Assembly: GCA_029858565.1 (NCBI GenBank)
Contig: JAOUEV010000007.1
Coordinates: 1-64,000 of the forward strand
Source: Nitrospirota bacterium
GTDB lineage: Bacteria; Nitrospirota; UBA9217
Direction of reading: 5' to 3'
Length of the DNA: 64,000 bases
The notes beneath the pieces were generated by a model. That model saw only the letters and a program-made list of their open reading frames with translations. It was not told the DNA's origin and did not search any database. The number at the start of each line of letters is the position of its first letter. Within the stretch, counting starts at the first letter, position 1. Positions 26,094-35,420 of the stretch are shown here, piece by piece. Position numbers and translations under genes: made by a program.

Positions 26094-26805
26094 TCCGCCA
26101 TACATTCCTTTCCGTGACACAATATCACCGGGGAAGGCGGCTTCTTTCTCGGACCGCTCCCGCTGCAGCCGCGCTTGACTGCTCCTTACAACGGTTCGAT
26201 TCTCATGTAATCGGCAATACGGGAAAATAATCCTGAAGCATGATGTCCTGCGTCGAACTCAGGTGACCCTCTGATCTATAAAACTGCACTGGCATGTGTT
26301 TCTGATACATTTTCCTATCTCGCTCTTCGGGCCAGCTTTTCTCTTTCAGGTCTTGCACCTCCTCCGGCATCCAGCGTGTCTTGAGCTTTCCACGAACGTC
26401 ACGCTGGTCGACGGAGGGTACTGGTCTCCATCAGAACGGCACGGTCGACGTGATCCTTGATCCGGCCTATGCCGCACGGTCCGGCAGCGCAACGTACAGC
26501 ATGGCGGCGCAGACCAGCTCCAATATCGGCTGACATGGCGGTCCTCTTCACGATGGTCATTCGGAACCGTCATCGTCTGCCTGCGTGAGCCCGTTAACCG
26601 ACGTGTTTTTGTGATTGCCTTTTTCGTCCGGTTGCAGTACTTTCCTCGCAACGGCTGCTTGTAGCAGCCGGAGATGCTTCCCCCTCCTTGCTCTCCACGA
26701 TATTCCCGGATCGCACCATGCAGGCAGTGCATGGCTGCCGCGCCCCGCGCGCTGGCCGGTCCGGCTGATAGCTCACGCTGGTGGCGTGAACCCCGAGGTA
26801 GGTTA
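26094..26805. other. Stretch without an intact gene
   Basis: At about 26424-26533 one frame reads LHQNGTVDVILDPAYAARSG and ends in TGA; just upstream another frame reads NVTLVDGGYW. Together they look like a frameshifted remnant of an exported protein. The rest up to the sigma-factor gene shows no coding pattern. Confidence 0.4.
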
Positions 26806-27579
26806 ATGGATGCCGTCGCATTCTATATCGAGCACTTGAAACAGATCAACGAAGCGATCCGGATCATCTGCCGCAGGAGCGGGATGGGTCACGACGAAGA
26901 AATGGACTTTGCGCAGCATGTCCATCTTCAACTGATCGAGAACGATTACCGGCGGCTGCGGGCTTTTAAAGGGTCCAGCAGCATCAAGACCTATCTGCAT
27001 ACCGTGGTGAGCAGGATATTCATCGATTCGGTGCGCTCAAAATGGCATCCGTCCACCGAGGCTCAGCGGATGGGCGCCGCGGCTGTTGAGCTCGAACGGC
27101 TGGTGCACCGGCAACGGTATGCGGTCCATGAAGCCTGTCAGATAATGGCGGCCAACCCGGTGACCGTGCTGGAAGAGAGCGCAGCATACGCCATCCTCGA
27201 TAAACTGCAGGTCAGATGGACGCGTCCCCGGCCGGTGGACGATCCCGAGGCATACCTGCCGAACGTCCCCGATCAGGCCCCCGATCCGGAGAAGCGCGCC
27301 TCCCAACAGCAGGTCCGGAAGGAACGGCAACGGATCATCGCGCTGATCGGGACCATCTCCTCTTCCCTGTCAGGCGAGGATAAGCTGCTGATCAAGCTCC
27401 TGTTCATCGGGGACCGCAAAGTATCGGAGATCGCCCGCCTGCTCGGGAAGAGCGATCGTCAACTGTATAAAAGGATACAGACGATCCTCCGCCGCCTGAG
27501 GGATGCCATGGCCGATGCGGGGATCAGGGAGGACGATGTCCGGAACATCCTGGACGGCATGGGTGAACACGATGATTGA
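26806..27579 (+). CDS. ECF-like RNA polymerase sigma factor
   Basis: A 257-residue protein. The start chosen is ATG 26806 behind GAGGTAGG. Region 2 lies at about 10-85 (FKGSSSIKTYLHTVVSRIFI, then DSVRSKWHPS), and region 4 at about 185-250 (LIKLLFIGDRKVSEIARLLG, then KSDRQLYKRIQTILRRL) carries the helix-turn-helix for the -35 element. The linker between them is long (about 100 residues) for an ECF factor. It overlaps the anti-sigma gene by 8 bases, so their synthesis is coupled. It probably drives its own operon and perhaps the surface-protein genes that follow. Confidence 0.85.
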   Translation: MDAVAFYIEHLKQINEAIRIICRRSGMGHDEEMDFAQHVHLQLIENDYRRLRAFKGSSSIKTYLHTVVSRIFIDSVRSKWHPSTEAQRMGAAAVELERLVHRQRYAVHEACQIMAANPVTVLEESAAYAILDKLQVRWTRPRPVDDPEAYLPNVPDQAPDPEKRASQQQVRKERQRIIALIGTISSSLSGEDKLLIKLLFIGDRKVSEIARLLGKSDRQLYKRIQTILRRLRDAMADAGIREDDVRNILDGMGEHDD

Positions 27580-28633
27580 GAAAAACGATCGAACTGTCCG
27601 TCTAAGCGGTCAGGACGTTGCTCTGGGCAGGCTGCTGGCCCGGAAGACCGCCGGAGGGCCGAATATGACCGATTGTCCCGACCCCGAATCACTGTCGCAG
27701 TTCATCGAGGGAAAGCTCGCCCCGGATGCCCGGGACTGCCTGGCGACCCATCTGGGCGATTGTGAGGGCTGCTATGCCACGCTGTATCACTGTCTGGTGA
27801 TCCGCGAGGAGCTTGAGAGCGAACTGCGCAAGCGAAGAAGGAAGCACCTGCTCTATGCCATCCCTGCATCGATCGCCGCCGCAGCCGTTCTGGTCCTTGC
27901 CGTGAGGGTTTTGCGTCCGGAATCGGGAGGCACGCTGTCGGCGGAGCGCGCACCGGCCTCCCGGGTCGCTCCTGTCAGCGTCACGCCGCCGCGGAAGCCC
28001 GAGCCTGCAGCAGCGGTCCGTTCATATGCAGCCGAACTGTCAAAAGGCCTCGCCGGGAAGGTCGATGCGGCGCAGCAGGCCAGGACCGTCGGGAACGACC
28101 GCGGACCGGAACCTGCCTACGGATTCAGTTCTATCGTGCCGCTGGACAAGACGGTCTTCCGGATCGGCGTCGGCCTGGTCGATCTTGAGCTAGCTTTGCA
28201 GGCGAAGGACCGGGCCAGTGGCGAACTGATCGCGCGGAAGGTGGTCGAACTCCTGAAGTCTCTGGGATCATCGCACGGTCCGCTTCCGGCCCTTGCATCG
28301 CAAGGACCGGGGAGGCAGGGCGGCGCTACAGACGGTCTTGCGGAGTTCAGCGGTGCGGTGGAGGCGATGTTCAGGGACCGGCCGGAATCGGTCTATCTGG
28401 ACTTTGGCGCATGGGTAGAAGCTGCCGCATTTGCTGCTGACACACGGGATGCCTCATTCTTCCGGCGCGCGGACATCAGGCGTTTCAGGCAACGGCTGGA
28501 GCTGAGCGGTGTGCCTATCGGCACTCTGAAGAACCTGTCCTCGCTGGAGGAGTCCTTTACTTCCGACGGCATCCGGCGGGACCGGTTGAAGAGCTGCGGC
28601 CGCCTGCTCGCCGACATCAAGGAGATGTTTTGA
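27572..28633 (+). CDS. Anti-sigma factor with zinc-finger and large periplasmic domain
   Basis: A 353-residue protein starting at ATG 27572 inside the end of the sigma gene. The cytoplasmic part has an anti-sigma zinc finger: a first Cys in MTDCPDPESL, then HLGDCEGC (HxxxCxxC) at about 59-66. One transmembrane helix (LLYAIPASIAAAAVLVLAVR) is near 94-113. The remaining about 235 residues lie in the periplasm: a Pro/Ala-rich stretch, then a helical domain with RIGVGLVDLELALQAKD. It should hold the sigma factor at the membrane until a periplasmic signal releases it. The next gene starts at 28630, overlapping its stop. Confidence 0.8.
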   Translation: MIEKNDRTVRLSGQDVALGRLLARKTAGGPNMTDCPDPESLSQFIEGKLAPDARDCLATHLGDCEGCYATLYHCLVIREELESELRKRRRKHLLYAIPASIAAAAVLVLAVRVLRPESGGTLSAERAPASRVAPVSVTPPRKPEPAAAVRSYAAELSKGLAGKVDAAQQARTVGNDRGPEPAYGFSSIVPLDKTVFRIGVGLVDLELALQAKDRASGELIARKVVELLKSLGSSHGPLPALASQGPGRQGGATDGLAEFSGAVEAMFRDRPESVYLDFGAWVEAAAFAADTRDASFFRRADIRRFRQRLELSGVPIGTLKNLSSLEESFTSDGIRRDRLKSCGRLLADIKEMF

Positions 28634-30537
28634 CCGCATCCGGGGCGATGGCCTGTGTCCGCAACAGCATAACGGCAATGACGACAGGCATGGTCCGGCT
28701 CCGCCTGGCTGCCCGGGCAGCCGGACGCTTGCTGCTGCCGGGGATCTGGCTGATCGCCCTGTGCGGGACGTCCGCACATGCGGCCGACCTGTCCAAGGAT
28801 CAGCGGCAGTGGTGGATCGACAGCTATGGCGCCGTTGACGCCTCGACCGATCCGCTTGCAGCCCGGGCGGAGCAGATATTCGGCCGGGTCGCGGCTGCAG
28901 CGGACCGGAAGGGGAATTGGCCGCCCAAGCTCGTGGTGATCGGAGGGACCGGCGACCCGTATGCCTTGGCGATCAGGGACGGAAGTATCCTCCTGACGCT
29001 TGAGGGGTTGAAGATATGCTACCGCAATGCCCCCCCGGACGTCGGCGACTCGCGGCTCGCTTTTCTCATCGGTCACGAACTGGCGCACCTCGCAAAGGAC
29101 GATTTCTGGCACAAGAATGCCTTCGCAACGTTCAACAGATACAAGAACGACGCGCAGGTGCGTCGTTCGCTGGCAAGCCAGCTGGAAAAGACCGGAGGAT
29201 CTCCCGATTTCGTCAAGATCCAGGAGCTCCAGGCGGATTCCTACGGCATCATGTACATGACCATGGCCGGATTCGATCCCCGGGTGATCATCGGTCAGGA
29301 TAAGGACGATTTCTTTCAGTTCTGGGTCGCTCAGATCGCCGGCAAGCGTACCCATGGTGATGCGGTCCACGTGTCGGCCGAGGCGCGGGCCGAATTCGTC
29401 CGCACCGAACTGCAGCAGTTCATCGGTTCCCTTGCCCGTTTCCGCCAGGGGATCCGGGACTACCGGTCCGGCGACTATCAGGCATCCATCCATTCTTTCG
29501 AGAACTTCATCGAAAAGTACCCGGGGCGGGAGGTCTATAATGACCTCGGACTGAGCCATTACCAGCTTGCCGTGCAGGCGCTCTCCGCATGCAGCGCGCG
29601 GCAGCTGCCGTTCAAGCTGCCAATAACACTTGATCCGAGAACCACGGCCCAACGACTGGATCCGTCGACAGCCGCGGAAGGGGACGCGCCGGTTCGGGAT
29701 GAGCCGGTCCGAGCCGATCCGCAAGGGACCATCGGGCTCGTTGACGAATATCTGAAGAGCGGAGGCGTCGCATGCTGGGCGAATGAATCCTCCCGGGCAG
29801 GACTGCAGGAGGCGATACGCTTCCTGGAGGAGGCGGAGAAGAAGGACGCAGCCTATTTGCCGGCAAGGATCAATCTCTCCTCGGCGCTGATCCTATCGGG
29901 AAATTACGCAAAGGCGATCAGCGTGACCGAGGAGGCGCTCAAGATAGATCCGACGAGCCGGGAACTCCTGCACAATAAGGCGGTGGCGGAGCATCTCTTC
30001 GCCAGAAAGAACACGCCGGAAAATCCCGACGCCCTCGGTCTGGTGCGATCACGGCCGGCCCCTGATGCGGCTGAACAGGAGAATGGTCCTGCTGCCCTGC
30101 CCGCCGGTTCTCTCGGGATCGGCGTTTCGGCCGATATGGGGAATTTCACCATCGGTCCGTCGATCCAGTGGTGGCCGGTCGCCTCCGCAGGATTTCAAGC
30201 GTCCTATGGCCGCGGTACGTTCACCACCTATTCCTTCCGCGGCCTTGTGCGATTTGGCGCGGTCGCCGGAGTGACGCCCTACGCGGGCCTCGGTTACTTG
30301 AGCGTCCAACGGGAGGCGAACGTCCTTGGCGCGGACACGACCTTCATCGGGCGGGGCGGGGAGATCTCGGCCGGCGCCATCCTGCCGCTGTCCGGCCGGA
30401 TATCGCTGCTCGCTGCCGTTACCGCCAACAATCTGCGGATCGCGGAAACGGTCTCCGCAGGCGGGCGGGGCCTGCCGGTCACCATGACCTGGAACGCATT
30501 GTCCGTTACGACAACTTTTGTCTATACGATATTTTGA
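28630..30537 (+). CDS. M48-like metalloprotease with TPR and C-terminal barrel-like region
   Basis: A 635-residue exported protein. The TTG at 28630 overlaps the previous stop (TTGA) and has AAGGAG in front; ATG 28648 is an alternative. The signal peptide ends near ALCGTSAHA (about 50). The zinc motif HELAH is near 149-153 and the third ligand in ELQADSYG near 197, as in M48/BepA-like proteases. TPR-like helices follow (about 280-475: YQASIHSFENFIEKYPG, YAKAISVTEEALKIDPTS). The last about 130 residues (LGIGVSADMGNFTIGPSIQW to VTTTFVYTIF) alternate like outer-membrane beta strands and end in phenylalanine, as barrels do. Protease, TPR and barrel in one chain is unusual. It may be the effector of the sigma system in front. 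Confidence 0.8.
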   Translation: MTASGAMACVRNSITAMTTGMVRLRLAARAAGRLLLPGIWLIALCGTSAHAADLSKDQRQWWIDSYGAVDASTDPLAARAEQIFGRVAAAADRKGNWPPKLVVIGGTGDPYALAIRDGSILLTLEGLKICYRNAPPDVGDSRLAFLIGHELAHLAKDDFWHKNAFATFNRYKNDAQVRRSLASQLEKTGGSPDFVKIQELQADSYGIMYMTMAGFDPRVIIGQDKDDFFQFWVAQIAGKRTHGDAVHVSAEARAEFVRTELQQFIGSLARFRQGIRDYRSGDYQASIHSFENFIEKYPGREVYNDLGLSHYQLAVQALSACSARQLPFKLPITLDPRTTAQRLDPSTAAEGDAPVRDEPVRADPQGTIGLVDEYLKSGGVACWANESSRAGLQEAIRFLEEAEKKDAAYLPARINLSSALILSGNYAKAISVTEEALKIDPTSRELLHNKAVAEHLFARKNTPENPDALGLVRSRPAPDAAEQENGPAALPAGSLGIGVSADMGNFTIGPSIQWWPVASAGFQASYGRGTFTTYSFRGLVRFGAVAGVTPYAGLGYLSVQREANVLGADTTFIGRGGEISAGAILPLSGRISLLAAVTANNLRIAETVSAGGRGLPVTMTWNALSVTTTFVYTIF

Positions 30538-30700
30538 GCTGTTCGGCGATGTTTCCTCGGCGCGTTTTATTCCCGGTGATTTTTTTTATCCGGACCGGGG
30601 AAAAAGGAAGTTTTGTCCGTCTATAGGGTAGGACCCGACCGGGGGATGCGGCCGGGAGCGGTTTGGACCAATGCATGGCCATTCTGTTGAGGAGGGGACC

Positions 30701-32119
30701 ATGAAGCGGCAAAGGGGATCATGGGCCGTGATCACAGGCCTGCTGTCACTGATGCTCGTTGCAGGATGTACGCAATCCGGAATTCCGGAGATCAAAGAGA
30801 AGAGCAATACCGCGCCCGTTGCCCTGGCAGGCCCCGGCCAGCAGGTGATCACCGGGGCCGTCGTGACGCTGGACGGCAGCGGGAGCAGCGATGCTGACGG
30901 CGATACGCTCACGTATCGCTGGTCGTTCTCGTCGATGCCTGCCGGCAGCACGGCAGCGCTGTCGAGCGAGATCGCCGGCATGCCGACGTTCACCACGGAT
31001 AAGGACGGGGACTACCTGCTCACGCTGGTGGTCAATGACGGCACCGTGGACAGTTCCGCAGCCGCGGTCGTCGTGACCGCGACAGCGAACACCGCGCCGG
31101 TCGCCGATGCAGGTTTGGACCGGGCAGTGTCCACCGGGACCGTGGTGACGCTCGACGGCAGTGCGAGCAGCGACGCAGAAGGCGGCACGCTGACCTATGT
31201 TTGGTCGTTCATCACCAAGCCCGCCGGCAGCACGGCCGTGTTCTCGAACGCAACCGGCACGAATCCTACGTTCACCGCGGACAAGGATGGGAACTATGTG
31301 GTCAGCCTGGTGGTCAATGACGGGATGACGGACAGTGCGCCGGCCGTCGTCACCCTGAGCGCTACCACGGCGAACGTGCCTCCTGTTGCGAATGCCGGTT
31401 CCGATCGCAATGTGACGACCGGGAGCGTGGCGACGCTCGACGGCAGCAAGAGCAGCGATGCCGAGGGCAGCGCTCTGACCTACCAGTGGACGTTCACGTC
31501 GATGCCGGTCGGGAGTTCGGCGGTCCTGTCGAGCGAGACGTCCGGCCAACCTACGTTCACCGCCGACAAGGATGGCGCCTATGTATTCGGTCTGGTGGTC
31601 AACGACGGGATCGCGGACAGTGCACCGGCCACGGTCACGCTCACGGCCGTCATGCATGGCGTGAAGTTCAAAATGCCGGATACCCGGCAGCTCGCGAGCT
31701 ATACGACCACGACCGGCGAGGATTCGGACTATACCATCAACCAGCCGTCCTATACGGATAATGGCGACGGCACGGTCACGGACAACGTGACCACCCTGAT
31801 CTGGCAGCAGGGCGGGGACGGTGTGAGGAAGACCTGGAATGAAGCGGACACGTATTGCAGGGACCTTGCCCTGGCCGGACAATCGGACTGGCGGCTTCCG
31901 AACCGCCTGGAACTTGCCAGTCTGGTCGTGGACAACGGCATCGGCAATACAATGATCGATGCGGTCTTCCCTACCTGGTCCTCCTACTACTGGGCGTCCA
32001 CAACGAGTGTGAGCCATACCGTCCCTTATGCGTGGAGCGTGGACTTTTACGACGGGGTCTCGCTCTATAATCTGAAATCGAGACCGTACTATGCGCGGTG
32101 TGTGCGTGGCGGGCCCTGA
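30701..32119 (+). CDS. Lipoprotein with three PKD domains and a C-terminal DUF1566 domain
   Basis: A 472-residue protein starting at ATG 30701 behind GAGGAGGGG. The lipobox is LVAGC near residue 24. Three PKD-type Ig repeats of about 90 residues follow (APVALAGPGQQVITGAVVTL; LDGSGSSDADGDTLTYRWSF; similar blocks twice more). The C-terminal about 150 residues form a DUF1566/Lcl domain (DWRLPNRLELASLV, YWASTTS, ARCVRGG). PKD plus DUF1566 is a surface-adhesion layout. It lies 163 bases after the protease gene; the next gene carries the same DUF1566 domain alone, so the pair looks like a functional unit. Confidence 0.85.
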   Translation: MKRQRGSWAVITGLLSLMLVAGCTQSGIPEIKEKSNTAPVALAGPGQQVITGAVVTLDGSGSSDADGDTLTYRWSFSSMPAGSTAALSSEIAGMPTFTTDKDGDYLLTLVVNDGTVDSSAAAVVVTATANTAPVADAGLDRAVSTGTVVTLDGSASSDAEGGTLTYVWSFITKPAGSTAVFSNATGTNPTFTADKDGNYVVSLVVNDGMTDSAPAVVTLSATTANVPPVANAGSDRNVTTGSVATLDGSKSSDAEGSALTYQWTFTSMPVGSSAVLSSETSGQPTFTADKDGAYVFGLVVNDGIADSAPATVTLTAVMHGVKFKMPDTRQLASYTTTTGEDSDYTINQPSYTDNGDGTVTDNVTTLIWQQGGDGVRKTWNEADTYCRDLALAGQSDWRLPNRLELASLVVDNGIGNTMIDAVFPTWSSYYWASTTSVSHTVPYAWSVDFYDGVSLYNLKSRPYYARCVRGGP

Positions 32120-32197
32120 TCGCGGGGGACGAAGCTCAGCGACGGGCAGTGAGATGGCAGCGGCGGCGAGCGAAGAATGGAACGGAGGCGTATCTCT

Positions 32198-32656
32198 ATG
32201 ATAAGATCGATCATGATCGGCTTGATCATCCTATGCGGCATGGCAGGACCGGCAAAGGCCGGCACGCTGGTTGATAACGGTGACGGAACGGTAACGGACA
32301 CAGGAACAAATTTGATGTGGGAGCAGGCGCAGACCGTTCCGCCGGCCACATATACCTGGGAAGAGGTGATAACCCGCTGCGAGGACCTTGTCCTTCCTGC
32401 AGCCGGATATGCGGACTGGCGGCTTCCCAATGTGAAAGAGCTGCTGACGATCGTGGATGACACGAGATACGATCCCGCGATCGATCCCGTGTGCTTTCCT
32501 AATACGCAAAGTTACGCATTCTGGTCATCGTCAACAAACTTCCTCAGCAGCACCGGCGCGATCGCCTGGGGAGTGGAGTTCTATCACGGGAGCGCGTCAC
32601 GCAATCTGAATAAGACCATGAAATTTCCCGCGCGGTGCGTCCGCGGCGGAGGGTGA
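32198..32656 (+). CDS. Exported DUF1566 domain protein
   Basis: A 152-residue protein. The start chosen is ATG 32198; an earlier in-frame ATG at 32177 has no better site. A signal peptide (SIMIGLIILCGMAGPAKA) is followed by one DUF1566/Lcl domain: DNGDGTVTDTGTNLMWEQA, DWRLPNVKELLTIV, FWSSSTN and ARCVRGG at the end. The domain is found in C-type-lectin-like bacterial surface proteins. It parallels the C-terminus of the lipoprotein just upstream. A strong terminator follows. Confidence 0.82.
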   Translation: MIRSIMIGLIILCGMAGPAKAGTLVDNGDGTVTDTGTNLMWEQAQTVPPATYTWEEVITRCEDLVLPAAGYADWRLPNVKELLTIVDDTRYDPAIDPVCFPNTQSYAFWSSSTNFLSSTGAIAWGVEFYHGSASRNLNKTMKFPARCVRGGG

Positions 32657-32706
32657 CAAGCACCAAAGGCTCTTCACATGAAGAAGAGCTCAGTGAGCAT
32701 ACTGGC

Positions 32707-32740
32707 AGAGGGCCCGGAAGATTCCCGGGCCCTCTTTTTT
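32707..32740 (+). terminator. Hairpin terminator
   Basis: AGAGGGCCCGG pairs with CCGGGCCCTCT across a short loop and runs into TTTTTTATTT. It closes the DUF1566 gene pair. Confidence 0.88.
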
Positions 32741-32897
32741 ATTTGAACGATCCTGTCCGGGCCGGCAGCCGTTTGCGGAGCCCCTGGCCGTACGGCGGCC
32801 GTCCGACAAAGAACGCTCCGGGTATTTTTTTTCCTTTCCCGGTCCTGCAGGTGCGCAAAGTAGGCTACAATAGGGTAAGTTCAGAAAGGAAGGCAAT

Positions 32898-34256
32898 ATG
32901 GGGTTTAACGCATTCAAGCTCGATCCCAGGATCATGACCGGTGTCAGGGCGCTCGGGTACACAACACCCACGCCCATCCAGCTCCAGGCGATCCCGCCGG
33001 TTCTCGAAGGCAAGGATGTCATGGGTCTTGCCCAGACCGGCACCGGCAAGACCGCGGCGTTCGTACTGCCGATCCTGCAGCGCCTGCTCCCCGGTCCGCG
33101 CAGCAGGGTCCGCACACTCATTATCGCGCCCACGCGGGAGCTGGCGGAGCAGATCCACGTGGCGATCGTGGCGCTCGGCCGCGACACGCGCTTCAGGAGC
33201 TGCACCATCTACGGCGGGGTGAGCCTGAACCCGCAGATCCAGAACCTGCGGCACGGCGTCGAGATCGTTGTGGCGTGCCCGGGCAGGCTGCTCGACCACA
33301 TCAACCAGAAAACGATCGACCTGTCGCATCTCGAGGTCCTGGTCCTGGACGAGGCGGACCGCATGTTCGATATGGGCTTCCTGCCGGATATCCGGAAGAT
33401 CATCAAACACCTGCCGCACAAGCGTCAGAACCTCATGTTCTCGGCAACCATGGCCGACGACATACGAAAGCTCGCGCATGAAGTGCTCCACAACCCGGTC
33501 ACGGTCCAGGTGGGCCATACGGCTCCGGCGAGCACGGTGTCCCACGCGCTCTATCCCGTGGAGCAGCACCTGAAGACCGGGCTGTTGATGGAGCTCCTGA
33601 AGCACACGGACACGGAATCGATCCTGATCTTCACGCGCACCAAGCACCGGGCCAAACGCATCGGTCAGCAGCTCGAGAAGGCGGGATATAAGGCCGCGTC
33701 GCTCCAGGGGAACCTGTCGCAGAACAAGCGGCAGGAGGCGCTTGATGGATTCCGGAGGGGCAGGTACCAGATCCTCGTGGCAACTGACATCGCGGCGCGG
33801 GGCATCGATGTGTCGAGCATATCCCACGTGATCAACTATGACATCCCGGATACCACCGATGCCTATACGCACCGGATCGGCAGGACCGGCCGTGCGGCAA
33901 AGACCGGTGACGCCTTCACCTTTGTGAGCCGCGAGGACGAGCCGCTGGTCAGGAGCATCGAGCGGGTGCTGGGCCAGAAGATCGAACGTCGGACGCTCAA
34001 GGATTTCGATTACAAAAAGTCCGTGCCAAGCCGGGACGCTGAGTTCGCCCGCCCTCCCCGCGAACCGCGGCACCACAAGCCGAGGCCGAAACCGGGCGGG
34101 GGCAGCACCCCTGGATCAACTGCCAGCCGTCCGCAGGCTCACCATGGAAAGCCGCAGGGAGGAGACGCGCCCCGCGGCACGGCGACCGGTATGCCGCGGC
34201 CCTCAAGCACGCGGAGCTTCAAGCCCCGCACGCGCAGGTCCGGGCCCGGACGCTGA
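32898..34256 (+). CDS. rhlE: DEAD-box RNA helicase, RhlE type
   Basis: A 452-residue protein with all motifs in order: Q motif (TTPTPIQLQAIP), Walker A AQTGTGKT near 45-52, PTRELAEQI, DEAD (DEADRMF near 151), SAT near 182, the helicase C domain with ARGID, and HRIGRTGR near 324. RhlE-type helicases unwind short rRNA or mRNA duplexes and help ribosome assembly and RNA decay. The C-terminal about 90 residues are a basic Pro/Gly/Arg tail (PREPRHHKPRPKPGGG), typical of RNA-binding extensions. The start at ATG 32898 has AAGGAAGG in front. It is a single gene between two terminators. Confidence 0.93.
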   Translation: MGFNAFKLDPRIMTGVRALGYTTPTPIQLQAIPPVLEGKDVMGLAQTGTGKTAAFVLPILQRLLPGPRSRVRTLIIAPTRELAEQIHVAIVALGRDTRFRSCTIYGGVSLNPQIQNLRHGVEIVVACPGRLLDHINQKTIDLSHLEVLVLDEADRMFDMGFLPDIRKIIKHLPHKRQNLMFSATMADDIRKLAHEVLHNPVTVQVGHTAPASTVSHALYPVEQHLKTGLLMELLKHTDTESILIFTRTKHRAKRIGQQLEKAGYKAASLQGNLSQNKRQEALDGFRRGRYQILVATDIAARGIDVSSISHVINYDIPDTTDAYTHRIGRTGRAAKTGDAFTFVSREDEPLVRSIERVLGQKIERRTLKDFDYKKSVPSRDAEFARPPREPRHHKPRPKPGGGSTPGSTASRPQAHHGKPQGGDAPRGTATGMPRPSSTRSFKPRTRRSGPGR

Positions 34257-34350
34257 CCCGGGTGCAGTGAAGGGCAGATCGGAGCAAGGACCTGACAAAA
34301 AGATGGCTGTCGCGCTGTTGACGTATCGATGGATCACCTCATAAAAACGC

Positions 34351-34381
34351 AAAGGCCCGGGAACATCCCGGGCCTTATGTC
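34351..34381 (+). terminator. Hairpin terminator of the helicase gene
   Basis: AAAGGCCCGGG pairs with CCCGGGCCTTA across a 5-base loop; ATGTCATT follows. Confidence 0.7.
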
Positions 34382-34468
34382 ATTGGCCATGCCTTGACCT
34401 AACCTGATCCTGATCTTCAACTTGAATAGGAATGGAGATCACTGTGCTGTGATCATATACAGGTCCTG

Positions 34469-34663
34469 CTAAATTCTGCTGTGTTTCGTTTCGTCATATG
34501 AACAGAATTCGACCATCTTTACAATTTGTTCCTTATTGTAAAAATAAAGGTCCTCGCGGCCGCTCAGGATCTCGGGGCAGTTGAAAAACGTCCTGTCCTT
34601 AAAGTCCACAGATGAGGTAAAAGAATAAAAACCGAAAACAAATGCCAGTGCATAAGCGATCAT
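34469..34663 (-). CDS. Small membrane-associated protein
   Basis: A 64-residue protein. The ATG at 34663 is 7 bases after AAGGAG, better than the longer frame from 34714. An N-terminal hydrophobic segment (MIAYALAFVFGFYSFTSS) could be a signal anchor. The rest is polar with two cysteines (FFNCPEIL and VEFCSYDE) and many acidic and aromatic residues. I do not recognise it. It stands apart from its neighbours and is AT-rich. Confidence 0.45.
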   Translation of the reverse strand: MIAYALAFVFGFYSFTSSVDFKDRTFFNCPEILSGREDLYFYNKEQIVKMVEFCSYDETKHSRI

Positions 34664-34939
34664 GAACAACTCCTTGTCTGCGTGGTCCCCGGGTAAAGTC
34701 ATGCAAAGGCGCATGCTGGTAATTTATCCGGCACCGGAATTCACCCTGTTCAAATCATTGGGCCCGCTTTATATCTCGAATACCCTGATAACAGCCTGAA
34801 AACGCATGATCTTCCTGTGGTCACTCACTGCGCGGCGTCTTTATCAGACGGCCTGAAGAGCCGCGATAAGCTGCAGAAACCTGTCCAGCGATCGATAACG
34901 CACAGGAGCGCGCCTGCTTCGCCCGAGAAGCAGCACCCG

Positions 34940-35386
34940 CTATTTTGCGAGCAGTTTCCCCATGGCGCGGCCATAGTCCTGGCAGGCCCGCATTCCCTCC
35001 GAGGTGTCCACCTGGGCCTCCCGGAGCCCGAACGGGCCGAGGTTCGTCATTTCCATCTTGAACACATGTTCCATGGTATCGAAGATGAATCCCGGCGCCT
35101 CACCGCTGTGCGTACTGGACCCGAAAGCACCGCCGAGCTTTCCCGCAAGGGTGCCTTTCTGAGCCAGGAACAGGAAGGTCTTGAAATTCTCGGTCATGTC
35201 CTTGTGGTAGGTAGGGCACCCGAAAATGAACCCGTCATAACCCTCCAGATCCTTTTCGGTCTTGATGTCGGATATTTTTTTCACGTCGGCGACGGTGCCG
35301 GTGAACCGGACCCCTTCGGCAATATCCTCGGCCATCTTTTCCGTTTTCCCGGTCCTGCTGTAATAGACGATTACGATCTTCTTCAA
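34940..35386 (-). CDS. Flavodoxin / NAD(P)H:quinone-reductase-like flavoprotein
   Basis: A 148-residue protein. The start chosen is TTG 35386, 7 bases after AGGAGGGAG; the frame extends upstream without a site. The FMN phosphate loop is YYSRTGKTEKMA near 9-20; FIFGCPTYHKDM and GGAFGSSTHSGEAPG are the second and third flavin loops of the WrbA/flavodoxin family. It transfers electrons between redox enzymes. The superoxide reductase gene ends 34 bases before this start on the same strand, so they are probably one operon for oxidative stress defence. Confidence 0.88.
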   Translation of the reverse strand: MKKIVIVYYSRTGKTEKMAEDIAEGVRFTGTVADVKKISDIKTEKDLEGYDGFIFGCPTYHKDMTENFKTFLFLAQKGTLAGKLGGAFGSSTHSGEAPGFIFDTMEHVFKMEMTNLGPFGLREAQVDTSEGMRACQDYGRAMGKLLAK

Positions 35387-35420
35387 AGTTCGACTCCCTC
35401 CTGCGACATATCCGGGCCGC

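Noticed and set aside
26185-26215. GGTTCGATTCTC resembles a tRNA T-loop
   Set aside because: The flanking bases do not form a T stem and no acceptor or anticodon arm can be drawn.
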